Positions 18,070 to 25,789 of a stretch of DNA of 64,000 nucleotides are shown one piece after another. Both the position numbers and the translations under genes were made by a program. The notes under the pieces are model-generated. The model made no database searches. It was given only the letters and a program-made list of their open reading frames with translations, and was not told the DNA's origin. Within the stretch, counting starts at the first letter, position 1. Each line of letters starts with the position of its first letter. Source of the stretch: an uncultured Oscillospiraceae bacterium (GTDB taxonomy: Bacteria; Bacillota; Clostridia; Oscillospirales; Oscillospiraceae); the NCBI GenBank assembly GCA_934589675.1, contig CAKTOF010000005.1:62001-126000 (forward strand). Reading direction: 5' to 3'.

Positions 18070-18254
18070 CAAACGGGACCCGCTCCGCTGGGCTCCCGTT
18101 TGAAGGGGACCGCACCCTGCTGCGCGCATAATTTGTGTGCCATGGGCTCACAAATTCCACACTTGCAGGGCGTAAAGTATTTTTTCCGAGGTACACGCCC
18201 CCGGAAAAAATGATTTTAAATCTTTCCGCCGCTGCGGCGGCAAAACTCTATGAG
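18070..18254 (+). repeat. Structured dispersed repeat, copy 1 (3' UTR)
   Basis: This 185-base segment begins 2 bases after the aldo/keto reductase stop and is repeated in inverted orientation at 46599-46784. In order it holds: a hairpin CAAACGGGA...TCCCGTTTG (18070-18102); a CCCTGC/GCAGGG pair enclosing an AATTTGTG...CACAAATT hairpin; an ATTTTTTCCG...CGGAAAAAAT hairpin; a GC-rich hairpin CCGCC...GGCGG; and a shared AAACTCT-GAG end. It encodes no protein. Both copies sit directly after a stop codon in the same sense relative to that gene. Confidence 0.85.
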
Positions 18255-18271
18255 ATTCTTGTAAATAATGT

Positions 18272-18307
18272 AAAAACCCTGCATGGCGCGCGCCATGCAG
18301 GGTTTTT
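18272..18307. terminator. Terminator, exact 36-bp palindrome
   Basis: AAAAACCCTGCATGGCGC and its exact complement form a perfect palindrome with A-run and T-run edges. It follows the repeat element and can end transcription from the glpK unit. A second small hairpin (TGTCCG-GATTAT-CGGACA, 18317-18334) lies just after it. Confidence 0.85.
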
Positions 18308-18378
18308 GTTGTAAACTGTCCGGATTATCGGACATGGTTTTTCATAGAATGGAGGCACAAAGCAAGGAGGTCCCGACT

Positions 18379-18564
18379 ATGAACAACGTCATTGAGCTGT
18401 CCGCCTATCTTCCCCACCCCGCGCTCGACCTGACGCCGTATGAGCGCCGCAGCGAAAAGCGCTTGCGTCAGCGCCGCGCGCTTGCCGCGCTTGAAATGGC
18501 CGTCACATGCGCCATCGGCGTGTGCATGATCGTCAGCACGCTGGCGATGGTGCTCATCGTGTAA
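18379..18564 (+). CDS. Small single-pass membrane protein, unknown function
   Basis: This 61-residue protein starts at an ATG with AAGGAGG 8 bases upstream. The middle is basic and arginine-rich (YERRSEKRLRQRR), and the C-terminal 25 residues form one hydrophobic segment. I do not recognise the family. The basic stretch suggests its N-terminus stays in the cytoplasm. It converges on the phosphoesterase gene and the two overlap by 11 bases at their 3' ends. Confidence 0.7.
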   Translation: MNNVIELSAYLPHPALDLTPYERRSEKRLRQRRALAALEMAVTCAIGVCMIVSTLAMVLIV

Positions 18565-19033
18565 CGCCGTCGGCGCGCAGCTCGCAGCGCAAAATGCGGC
18601 CGCCGGTCAGCTCAACCGCAGCATACGGCGCCGCGCCGCGATCCTGACACACGCCGGGGTTGAGCAGCACAAGCGCTCCCTCCCGCTCCAGAAGCGGCAC
18701 ATGTGTGTGCCCGAACAATGCAAGCGCCGCGCCCGCCTCGCGCGCGGCAAGGCTGAGGTGCAGCAGGTCGCGCTTGACGCCATAGCGATGGCCGTGCGTC
18801 ATAAACAGCGTCACGCCCTCATACGTTTCTACCAGCGTATGAGCAAAGCGCGTCGGCCCATCGCAGTTGCCGGGTACGAACGAGATGGGAATGCCCGGCA
18901 GCTCGCGCGCAAGTGCGAGCGCGTCGGCGGCATAGTCGCCGAGGTGGACGATGCGATCGGGCGCTTCGCGCAGCGCGATGCGCCGCATGGCCTCTATGGA
19001 GCCGTGCGAATCGGAAAAAACAAGCAGCTTCAT
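18554..19033 (-). CDS. Metallophosphoesterase, YfcE/MJ0936 family
   Basis: The 159-residue protein has the calcineurin-like metal-binding motifs in order: DSHG near the N-terminus, HLGDYAAD, GNCD, MTHGH and GHTHVP near the C-terminus. Small members of this family hydrolyse phosphodiesters such as bis-pNPP; their physiological substrate is uncertain. It is cytoplasmic with a typical length. Confidence 0.9.
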   Translation of the reverse strand: MKLLVFSDSHGSIEAMRRIALREAPDRIVHLGDYAADALALARELPGIPISFVPGNCDGPTRFAHTLVETYEGVTLFMTHGHRYGVKRDLLHLSLAAREAGAALALFGHTHVPLLEREGALVLLNPGVCQDRGAAPYAAVELTGGRILRCELRADGVTR

Positions 19034-19095
19034 ACGATCACCTTTCTGGCCCGGCCTGCATAGACTGCACTATCTGCAATCGGGAGGTCAGCCGG

Positions 19096-19323
19096 ATGGA
19101 ATATGGCGGTTTTTCGTTCACACAGGAGAGCATTCAGAAGGTCCTCGGAACAGCGGACGGGCGGAAGCTCCTGTCGCTTCTTATGAAAGATGGCGGCGCC
19201 GCGCTCCGGCAGGCAGGCGACGCGATACGCCGCGGCGACCATGCCGCGGCCGAGGCGATTTTGTCGCCGATCATGAACTCACCGGAGGCGCGCGAACTCA
19301 TCGCGCGGATCAATCAGAGCTAG
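19096..19323 (+). CDS. Small conserved-type protein, unknown function
   Basis: The 75-residue protein (start MEYGGFSFTQES, end ELIARINQS) has a GGGAGG site 8 bases before its ATG. It is rich in alanine and arginine, helical, and has no membrane segment. It is the first of three small genes packed within 910 bases in the same direction. I do not recognise a named family. Confidence 0.7.
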   Translation: MEYGGFSFTQESIQKVLGTADGRKLLSLLMKDGGAALRQAGDAIRRGDHAAAEAILSPIMNSPEARELIARINQS

Positions 19324-19334
19324 GAGGAATGTCC

Positions 19335-19700
19335 ATGGACGCTCTGGAGGAGAAGCTCGGCGCGTTTTTGTCCGACCCCGCGGCCATGGAGCAGGTCATG
19401 AACATGGCGCGCGCGCTCGGCCTCGGCACGCCGCCGGAGGGCGGCGCCGCACCGTCCCGGGAAGCGGCGGCGCCCGCGCCGGACGCGCCGCCGGACGATC
19501 CGATGCTGCGCACGCTGCTCTCCGCCGTCGCGTCGGCCGGAGCGGACAGCGGGCGGGAAAACGAGCTGTTCCGCGCGCTGCGCCCCTATGTCCGGCCGGA
19601 GCGGCGGGAGAAGCTGGAGCGCGCCGCGCGCGTGGCGCGCCTTGCGCACATCGCAGGTGCAGCGCTGCGTGGGCTGGAACATCCAAGCGGAGGTGGTTAA
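19335..19700 (+). CDS. Helical protein with Ala/Pro-rich linker, unknown function
   Basis: The 121-residue protein starts at the ATG 7 bases after GGAGG. Another in-frame ATG at 19329 is too close to that site. It has an N-terminal helical part (LEEKLGAFLSDPAAMEQVM), an alanine/proline-rich linker (about residues 35-60) and a basic C-terminal part with LRPYVRPERREKLERAARV. It begins 11 bases after the preceding stop, so it is in the same operon. No function is known to me. Confidence 0.7.
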   Translation: MDALEEKLGAFLSDPAAMEQVMNMARALGLGTPPEGGAAPSREAAAPAPDAPPDDPMLRTLLSAVASAGADSGRENELFRALRPYVRPERREKLERAARVARLAHIAGAALRGLEHPSGGG

Positions 19701-19703
19701 GTC

Positions 19704-20006
19704 ATGTACACACGCTACATCCGCGGGCCGGACGGTCTGTACCGCCGGCAGCTGGAGCCGGAGCCGGAGCGCCCCGCGCCGGCTCCCCCGCCTCCGCCGG
19801 TGCCGGAACCGGAGCTGCGCCCTGACCCAAAGCCGGAGCCCGTCCCCGCGCCGCCCCCGCAAAAAAGCGGCCCGCCGCCCGGCAGGCCGCAAAAAATAGC
19901 GGGAGACGATCTGCTTTTGGCCGCCATCGTGCTGCTTCTGCTGCTCGACGGCGGCGAGAGCGACACGGTCGCCGTGCTGGCCGCGCTGGCGTTTTTACTG
20001 CTCTGA
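19704..20006 (+). CDS. Proline-rich small protein with hydrophobic C-terminus
   Basis: This 100-residue protein starts 3 bases after the previous stop. It has a basic N-terminus (YTRYIRGPDGLYRR), a long proline/glutamate-rich middle (residues about 17-65) and a leucine-rich C-terminal hydrophobic stretch interrupted by DGGESD. That C-terminal pattern recalls small proteins I associate with spore-forming clostridia, which is a weak inference. Its 3' end overlaps the convergent gene by 12 bases. Confidence 0.7.
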   Translation: MYTRYIRGPDGLYRRQLEPEPERPAPAPPPPPVPEPELRPDPKPEPVPAPPPQKSGPPPGRPQKIAGDDLLLAAIVLLLLLDGGESDTVAVLAALAFLLL

Positions 20007-20774
20007 AGAAAACGGGCTCGTGCCGTCCGGCAAGCAAAACGCCGCCGCAAACGCCTCGTCCGTCGCCAGAAGCGTCTCGCACTGCTGCTCGCGCAGCTGA
20101 TAGATGAGCGTCTGGCTTCGGCTCGTCGTCGCGCGGCAGAGAAGGCCGGTCGACACGTCGATCCAGTACCGGTCGACATAGCCGTCCGCTTCGAGCTGGG
20201 CAAAAATGCAGCTTCGGCCGCCCTTTTCATCGAGCCGGACAAAGCCCGCCTGCACGATCGCGTCCGCATCCGCCGTCAGGATCGCCTCATACGTTGGAAT
20301 GCCGGTCAGGCTGTCGGCCGTCAGGCTCTCTCCGAGCGAGAATTGCGCTGCCGTCTCCTCGCCCGCATACCAGACGTAGGCCGTCTGCCCATCCGTCAGG
20401 ATGCTCTTTGTGCCGGCATCGTCTGTAATGTCGGCGCGCGTCACGCCGCCGCTCACCCAGAGCTCCGCCGTTCGCGCAGCGCTCTCATCTGTCCACGCGG
20501 TCAGCAGCTTCAGCGTCTGGTGATACGACGCAGGCCGTGCGAGCGTTGCCACAACGTCGGCCACATTGCCCGCATCAACCTGCAAAAACATGCCCGGCTC
20601 GACCTCACCGCCCTCCGGCGGCACGGTGGGCAGCGACTCGTCCGGAAGCGTGATGACCGGACGGTCAGACGAGCCGGACAGCAGCAAAAACGCGCCGAGG
20701 ATCAGTCCGACAAGCAAGAGGGCGGACGCCAGTGCAAGCGCCAGCGTGCTCAGGCCGCCGGGTCGGTTTGCCAT
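19995..20774 (-). CDS. Membrane-anchored extracytoplasmic protein, unknown function
   Basis: The 259-residue protein has one N-terminal membrane segment (about residues 8-32) and an extracellular part. The start is the ATG at 20774, 8 bases after GGAGGG; a GTG at 20783 is too close to that site. The domain looks like a mixed alpha/beta fold with repeated sheet-forming stretches (AELWVSGG, DGQTAYVWY). This is reminiscent of LolA-like or YdcC-like domains, but the resemblance is weak. It lies 19 bases after wecB in the same direction, so it may be co-transcribed with envelope genes. Confidence 0.7.
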   Translation of the reverse strand: MANRPGGLSTLALALASALLLVGLILGAFLLLSGSSDRPVITLPDESLPTVPPEGGEVEPGMFLQVDAGNVADVVATLARPASYHQTLKLLTAWTDESAARTAELWVSGGVTRADITDDAGTKSILTDGQTAYVWYAGEETAAQFSLGESLTADSLTGIPTYEAILTADADAIVQAGFVRLDEKGGRSCIFAQLEADGYVDRYWIDVSTGLLCRATTSRSQTLIYQLREQQCETLLATDEAFAAAFCLPDGTSPFSSEQ

Positions 20775-20792
20775 GGTGTCCACCCTCCTTCT

Positions 20793-21944
20793 TTATTGGT
20801 TTGCGGCAAAATCCGCCGGGCGTCCGGCGCGCTGGCCGAAGTGCCACTCGATGGCGTCGGCGATGCGCACGCAGGCGCTGCCGTCTCCATACGGGTTGAC
20901 GGCGTGCGCCATGGAGCGGTAGAGCTCCTCGTCCGTGAGAAGCTGCTCGGCCATGGCAATGATGTTTTCCTTGTCCACGCCGGCAAGGCGCACCGTCCCG
21001 GCCGCGACGGCCTCGGGGCGCTCGGTCTCCTTCCGGAGGACAAGCACGGGCTTGCCGAGCGACGGCGCCTCCTCCTGCAAGCCGCCGGAGTCCGTCATGA
21101 CGAAATAGCAGCGGCTCATCAGATTGTGCATCTCCTCGACGTTCAGCGGGTCGATGAGGTGCACGCCCGGCACGCCGCCCAAGATCCCGAACGCGCATTC
21201 GCGCACGACGGGGCTCAGGTGCACCGGGTAGACCAGCTCGATGTCCGGATGCGCGAGCATGACGGCCTTGACGGCCTCCATGATGTCGTGCATGGGCTGG
21301 CCGTAATTTTCGCGGCGGTGGCACGTCATGACGATGACGCGCTTGCTCCAATCGACCTTTTCCAGCTCCGGTGAGGAGAAGCGGAAGTCCGGCCGCACGG
21401 TGTAGCGCATGGCGTCAACGACCGTGTTGCCCGTGATGAAAATGTCGCCCATGACGGCCTCGCGGCGCAGGTTCTCCGCATTGGCGCGCGTCGGCGAAAA
21501 ATGAAGCGTCGCAAGGTCGCCGACGAGCGTGCGGTTGAGCTCCTCGGGGAACGGCGAGTAGCGGTCATACGTCCGCAGGCCGGCCTCGACGTGGCCGACG
21601 GGGATCTGATGGTAGAACGCGCTCAGCGCGCCGGCAAATGTCGTCGACGTGTCGCCGTGGACCAGCACAAGATCCGGCTTTGCCTCGGAAATGACATGCT
21701 CCATGCCGGTGAGCGTCTTGGTCGTGATGGTCGTCAGCGTCTGGCGCGGCTCCATGATGTTGAGGTCATAGTCGGCCTTCAGGTCAAAAATCCCCATGAC
21801 GGAGTCGAGCATCTCGCGGTGCTGCCCCGTGACGCAGCAGATGGACTCGATGCCTTCGCGCTTTTTCAGCTCGAGCACGAGCGGCGCCATCTTGATGGCC
21901 TCCGGCCGCGTGCCGAACACGCTCATGACTTTAACTTTGTTCAT
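20793..21944 (-). CDS. wecB: UDP-N-acetylglucosamine 2-epimerase (non-hydrolysing)
   Basis: The 383-residue protein starts KVMSVFGTRPEAIKMAPL, the signature of WecB/MnaA epimerases. It also has LVHGDTSTTFAGAL, HVEAGLRT and VMTDSGGLQEEAPSLGKPVLVLR. It interconverts UDP-GlcNAc and UDP-ManNAc, supplying ManNAc for wall teichoic acid linkage units or capsule. Its start overlaps the end of the tagO-like gene by 14 bases. Pairing of the two genes supports a role in undecaprenyl-linked glycopolymer synthesis. Confidence 0.95.
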   Translation of the reverse strand: MNKVKVMSVFGTRPEAIKMAPLVLELKKREGIESICCVTGQHREMLDSVMGIFDLKADYDLNIMEPRQTLTTITTKTLTGMEHVISEAKPDLVLVHGDTSTTFAGALSAFYHQIPVGHVEAGLRTYDRYSPFPEELNRTLVGDLATLHFSPTRANAENLRREAVMGDIFITGNTVVDAMRYTVRPDFRFSSPELEKVDWSKRVIVMTCHRRENYGQPMHDIMEAVKAVMLAHPDIELVYPVHLSPVVRECAFGILGGVPGVHLIDPLNVEEMHNLMSRCYFVMTDSGGLQEEAPSLGKPVLVLRKETERPEAVAAGTVRLAGVDKENIIAMAEQLLTDEELYRSMAHAVNPYGDGSACVRIADAIEWHFGQRAGRPADFAANQ

Positions 21945-23082
21945 TGGTTTCGTCCTCTTTTTCAGGTTCTTCCGGCTTCGCGGGCGGCGTTTCCTCTGAT
22001 TTTTCGTCGTTCTTCGGCGTCTGCTGCTCCGCGGCGTGGTCGGTGATCATTTTCATGCCGATGCCGCCGACGATGAACACCGCGGCGATCAGGATCATGG
22101 CCCGCACCTCGCCAGAGCTTGTCAGCACGACAGCCGCAAGGCCTAAAATGGCCGTGATGAGATAGGTGATGGCCACGGACTGCTTCTGCGAAAAGCCCAT
22201 GTCAATGAGCCGGTGATGGACATGCCCGCGGTCGGCGACCATGGGGTTCTGCCCCTTGGCAATGCGGCGCAAAAACGCGAAGCAGATGTCGAAAATCGGC
22301 ACGCCGAGGATGAGAAACGGCACGGCGAACGAGATGATGGCGTACATTTTGAACAGGCCCTGAATGGACAGGCACGCCAGAATATAGCCCAGAAACGTCG
22401 AGCCGGTGTCGCCCATGAAGATCTTGGCCGGGTTGAAGTTGTATGGGATAAAGCCGAGGCACGCGCCGAGCAGCGCGGCCAGAATGATGGCGATGTTGCT
22501 CTCAGACACCATGAGCGCAATGACGAGCAGCGAGGCCGTCGAAATGGCCGAGACGCCGACGGCGAGGCCGTCGAGCCCGTCAATGAAGTTCACGGCGTTC
22601 GTGATGGCCACGATCCAGATGATCGTGACGGGAACGCTGAGCCACTTCAGGCTGACATAGAGCGTCGAGCTGAACAGGTTCGGGTTTGAGATGAACTCGA
22701 TGCGGCAGCCGTAGTACACCGCGATGCCCGCGGCGGCGATCTGCACGAAGAACTTCGGCAGCGCGTGGAGCGTCATGATGTCGTCGAGCACGCCGAGCAC
22801 GACGATGATGACCGCGCCGAGCAGGATGCCCTGCATCTGCCGGTCAATGTCCGCAAAGAGCAGAACGCTGAAGATAAACGCGATGAAAATGGCCAGCCCG
22901 CCAAGGCGCGGGATGGGTACCTTATGCATTCGGCGGTTGTCGCGCGGGACGTCGATGGCGCCGACCTTGCACGCGAGCTGCTTGACGAGCGGCGTGGCGA
23001 GAAACGACACGACGGCCGCCGCGATGAGCGCGAGCAATATCGTGATGACGGCGCCGCTGCTGATCGTCTGGATCTCAGGCAT
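21931..23082 (-). CDS. tagO: Undecaprenyl-phosphate GlcNAc-1-phosphate transferase (TagO/WecA type)
   Basis: This 383-residue polytopic membrane protein belongs to the MraY/WecA family. It has about ten hydrophobic helices, the conserved VPRDNRRMHKVPIPRLGG start, the NAVNFIDGLDGLA active-site loop with aspartates, FMGDTGSTFLG, and the histidine-rich DRGHVHHRL loop. It transfers GlcNAc-1-phosphate from UDP-GlcNAc to undecaprenyl phosphate, the first committed step of teichoic acid or capsule synthesis. The charged C-terminal tail (about 45 residues, lysine/glutamate-rich) is probably disordered. Confidence 0.94.
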   Translation of the reverse strand: MPEIQTISSGAVITILLALIAAAVVSFLATPLVKQLACKVGAIDVPRDNRRMHKVPIPRLGGLAIFIAFIFSVLLFADIDRQMQGILLGAVIIVVLGVLDDIMTLHALPKFFVQIAAAGIAVYYGCRIEFISNPNLFSSTLYVSLKWLSVPVTIIWIVAITNAVNFIDGLDGLAVGVSAISTASLLVIALMVSESNIAIILAALLGACLGFIPYNFNPAKIFMGDTGSTFLGYILACLSIQGLFKMYAIISFAVPFLILGVPIFDICFAFLRRIAKGQNPMVADRGHVHHRLIDMGFSQKQSVAITYLITAILGLAAVVLTSSGEVRAMILIAAVFIVGGIGMKMITDHAAEQQTPKNDEKSEETPPAKPEEPEKEDETNEQS

Positions 23083-23095
23083 GGTTCACACTCCC

Positions 23096-24112
23096 TTACC
23101 GGGCCGGGACAAAGCCCACCTTCTTATAGACCTTGCGCAGCGTCTTCGCCGCGACGCGCGAGGCTTTTTCCGCGCCCGCCTGATAGACGGACTGCAGATA
23201 TGCCTTGTCGGCGAGAATGCGCGCGGCCTCCTCGCGGATGGGCGCGAGCATGTCCACAACGGCGTCGCCGACGGCGCTCTTGAAGTCGCCGTAGCCGCGG
23301 CCGTCAAACTCGCGTTCGATGTCCTCATAGCTTTTGCCGGTAACGGCGGAGTAGATGCTCATAAGGTTCGACACGCCGGGCTTGTTTTCCGGGTCGCAGC
23401 GCACGCAGCGCTCGGTGTCCGAGTCGGTGATGGCGCGCTTGAACTTGCGGCGGATGGAGTCCGGCTGCTCCATGAGGAACACGCAGCCGTCCGGGATGGA
23501 CTTGGACATCTTGCCCGTCGGATCCGTCAGGCCCATGACGCGCGCGCCGGCCTTCGGGATGTAGGGCTCGGGCATTTTGAACACGTCGCCGTAGAGCCCA
23601 TTGAAGCGCTGGACGATGTTGCGGCAGAGCTCAACGTGCTGCTTCTGATCCTCGCCGACGGGAACGAAGTCCGGCTGATAGAGCAGGATGTCGGCCGCCA
23701 TGAGCGAGGGGTAGGTAAAAAGCCCTCCGTTGATGTTGTCCTGATGCTTGGCGGACTTGTCCTTGAACTGCGTCATGCGGGACAGCTCGCCGAACATGGT
23801 GTAGCAGTTCAGCACCCAGCCGAGCTCCGCGTGCTCGTGAACGTGCGACTGGATGAACAGCGTGTTCTTCTCCGGGTCTAGCCCGCAGGCGATGTACTGC
23901 GCGAGCTGTTCGAGCGTGCGGCGGCGCAGATCGGCCGGGTTCTGGCGCACGGTGATGGTGTGCATATCGGCCATAAAGTAGTAGTTATCGAATTCATCGG
24001 TGCGGTCGACCCAGTTTTTGATCGCGCCGAGGTAGTTTCCAAGGTGCAGATCGCCGGAGGGCTGAATGCCCGAGAGCATGACTTTTTTGGCTTCCTGTGT
24101 TTTTTCTTCCAT
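23096..24112 (-). CDS. trpS: Tryptophanyl-tRNA synthetase
   Basis: This 338-residue class I synthetase has the HIGH-like region GDLHLGNYLGA and the KMSKS loop (GKMSKSIPDG). Length is typical. It charges tRNA-Trp. I chose the ATG at 24112 (start MEEKTQEAKKVMLSG); earlier in-frame starts would fall inside the promoter. The short leader leaves no room for a T-box, unlike pheST in this window. Confidence 0.96.
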   Translation of the reverse strand: MEEKTQEAKKVMLSGIQPSGDLHLGNYLGAIKNWVDRTDEFDNYYFMADMHTITVRQNPADLRRRTLEQLAQYIACGLDPEKNTLFIQSHVHEHAELGWVLNCYTMFGELSRMTQFKDKSAKHQDNINGGLFTYPSLMAADILLYQPDFVPVGEDQKQHVELCRNIVQRFNGLYGDVFKMPEPYIPKAGARVMGLTDPTGKMSKSIPDGCVFLMEQPDSIRRKFKRAITDSDTERCVRCDPENKPGVSNLMSIYSAVTGKSYEDIEREFDGRGYGDFKSAVGDAVVDMLAPIREEAARILADKAYLQSVYQAGAEKASRVAAKTLRKVYKKVGFVPAR

Positions 24113-24149
24113 AACAGCAAGACCTTCCTTCAAAAATTCAATCTCGATT

Positions 24150-24178
24150 ATTTTATCATAATCTTTGCCCCTTGGCAA
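24150..24178 (-). promoter_or_regulatory. Promoter of trpS
   Basis: On the minus strand TTGCCA (24178-24173), a 17-base spacer and TAAAAT (24155-24150). Its -35 lies 6 bases from the -35 of the divergent gltX promoter. Confidence 0.65.
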
Positions 24179-24184
24179 TAAAAC

Positions 24185-24214
24185 TTGACAGATGCGCCCA
24201 ATAAAATATATAGT
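24185..24214 (+). promoter_or_regulatory. Promoter of gltX
   Basis: A perfect TTGACA (24185-24190) is followed after 18 bases by TATAGT (24209-24214), or after 16 bases by TATATA. It diverges from the trpS promoter. Confidence 0.7.
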
Positions 24215-24244
24215 AAAGGAAATTCAACTTTCGGAGGCCATGGA

Positions 24245-25726
24245 ATGGACTACTTTGAGGAAATGGAACAGCGCATCCCGCACGGCGAGGTCCGCACGCG
24301 CTTTGCGCCGAGCCCGACGGGCTATATGCACATCGGCAACCTGCGCACGGCGCTCTACACCTGGCTCATCGCCAGAAGCCGCGGCGGAAAATTCCTGCTG
24401 CGCATCGAGGACACCGATCAGGAGCGCTTCATCGAGGGCGCGACGGAGATCATCTACCGCACGCTGAAAACCTGCGGCCTTACCTGGGACGAGGGCCCAG
24501 ACGTCGGCGGCCCCGTCGGGCCGTACATCCAGACCGAGCGCCGCGGCATCTATGGCAAATACGCCGATCTGCTCATTGAAAAAGGCGGCGCATACCGCTG
24601 CTTCTGCCGCCCGGGCGAGGGCGAGATCACGGAGACGGTCGGCGGCAATACGATCAAAAAGCACAAGTGCGCCTGCCCGAAGCTCAGCAGCGACGAGATC
24701 GCCGCGAAGATCGCCGCGGGCGAGGAATTCGTCATCCGCCAGACGATCCCGGCTGCGGGCACAACGACGTTCTCCGACGCCATCTTCGGCGACATCACCG
24801 TCCCGAACGCGGAGCTTGACGAGAACGTGCTCATCAAGTCCGACGGCCTGCCGACTTATAACTTTGCCAACGTCATCGACGACCATCTCATGGGCATCAC
24901 GCACGTCGTGCGCGGGTCGGAGTATCTGTCCAGCGCGCCAAAGTACAACCTGCTCTACGAGGCCTTCGGCTGGGAGATCCCGACGTATGTCCACTGCTCC
25001 CCCGTCATGCGCGACGCGCAGCACAAGATGTCCAAGCGCCACGGCGACCCGTCGTTTGAGGATCTCATCGCAGAAGGCTACCTGCCCGAGGCCGTGCTCA
25101 ACTATGTCGCCCTGTGCGGCTGGGCGCCGGGCGGCGAGCAGGAGATTTTCTCGCTTTCCGAGCTTGTCCGTGTCTTTGACATCCACGGCATCTCCAAATC
25201 CCCCGCCGTGTTCGACATTGCCAAGCTGCGCTGGATGAACACGGAGTATCTCAAGGCCATGGCTCCGGAGAAGTTCTACGCCGTCGCCGAGCCGCAGCTG
25301 AAAAAGGCCATCTCGAACCCGAGCATCGACCTGCACGCCGTCGCCGCGCTCGTGCAGCCGCGCTGCGAGATTCTGACCGACATTCCCGAGCGCGTGGATT
25401 TCTTTGACGCCCTGCCGGAGTATGACCCGGCCATGTACGTCCACAAGAAGATGAAGACGACGGCAGAAAACTCCCTCACGACGCTGCGCGAGGCGCTGCC
25501 CGTGCTCGCCGCGCTCGAGCCGTGGACGAGCGAGTCCATCCACGGCGCGCTCATCGGCCTCGTCGAAAAGCTCGGCGTCAAAAACGGCGTCGTGCTCTGG
25601 CCGGTCCGTGTGGCCGTGTCCGGCAAGCAGTCCACGCCGGGCGGCGCGACGGAGATCGCCGCCATTCTTGGCAAGGACGAGACGCTCCGCCGCATTGAAA
25701 AAGGCATCGCCCTGCTCGAGGGCTGA
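24245..25726 (+). CDS. gltX: Glutamyl-tRNA synthetase
   Basis: The 493-residue class I synthetase starts at the ATG 7 bases after GGAGG. It has the HIGH-type motif RFAPSPTGYMHIGNLRTAL and the KMSKS-type loop KMSKRHGDPSF. A zinc-binding-like segment (CFCRPGEG...HKCAC) lies in the expected region. It charges tRNA-Glu and, in bacteria lacking GlnRS, may also charge tRNA-Gln for later amidation; which applies here cannot be told from this window. Confidence 0.96.
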   Translation: MDYFEEMEQRIPHGEVRTRFAPSPTGYMHIGNLRTALYTWLIARSRGGKFLLRIEDTDQERFIEGATEIIYRTLKTCGLTWDEGPDVGGPVGPYIQTERRGIYGKYADLLIEKGGAYRCFCRPGEGEITETVGGNTIKKHKCACPKLSSDEIAAKIAAGEEFVIRQTIPAAGTTTFSDAIFGDITVPNAELDENVLIKSDGLPTYNFANVIDDHLMGITHVVRGSEYLSSAPKYNLLYEAFGWEIPTYVHCSPVMRDAQHKMSKRHGDPSFEDLIAEGYLPEAVLNYVALCGWAPGGEQEIFSLSELVRVFDIHGISKSPAVFDIAKLRWMNTEYLKAMAPEKFYAVAEPQLKKAISNPSIDLHAVAALVQPRCEILTDIPERVDFFDALPEYDPAMYVHKKMKTTAENSLTTLREALPVLAALEPWTSESIHGALIGLVEKLGVKNGVVLWPVRVAVSGKQSTPGGATEIAAILGKDETLRRIEKGIALLEG

Positions 25727-25736
25727 TCAAGCAGCA

Positions 25737-25785
25737 AAAACAGCCGGCGCGCCGCGGTTTATGAACGCGGCGCGCCGGCTGTTTT
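25737..25785. terminator. Bidirectional terminator between gltX and the ABC permease gene
   Basis: A 20-base perfect inverted repeat (AAAACAGCCGGCGCGCCGCG and its complement) with a 9-base loop and A/T-run edges lies between convergent genes. Confidence 0.9.
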
Positions 25786-25789
25786 GTAT

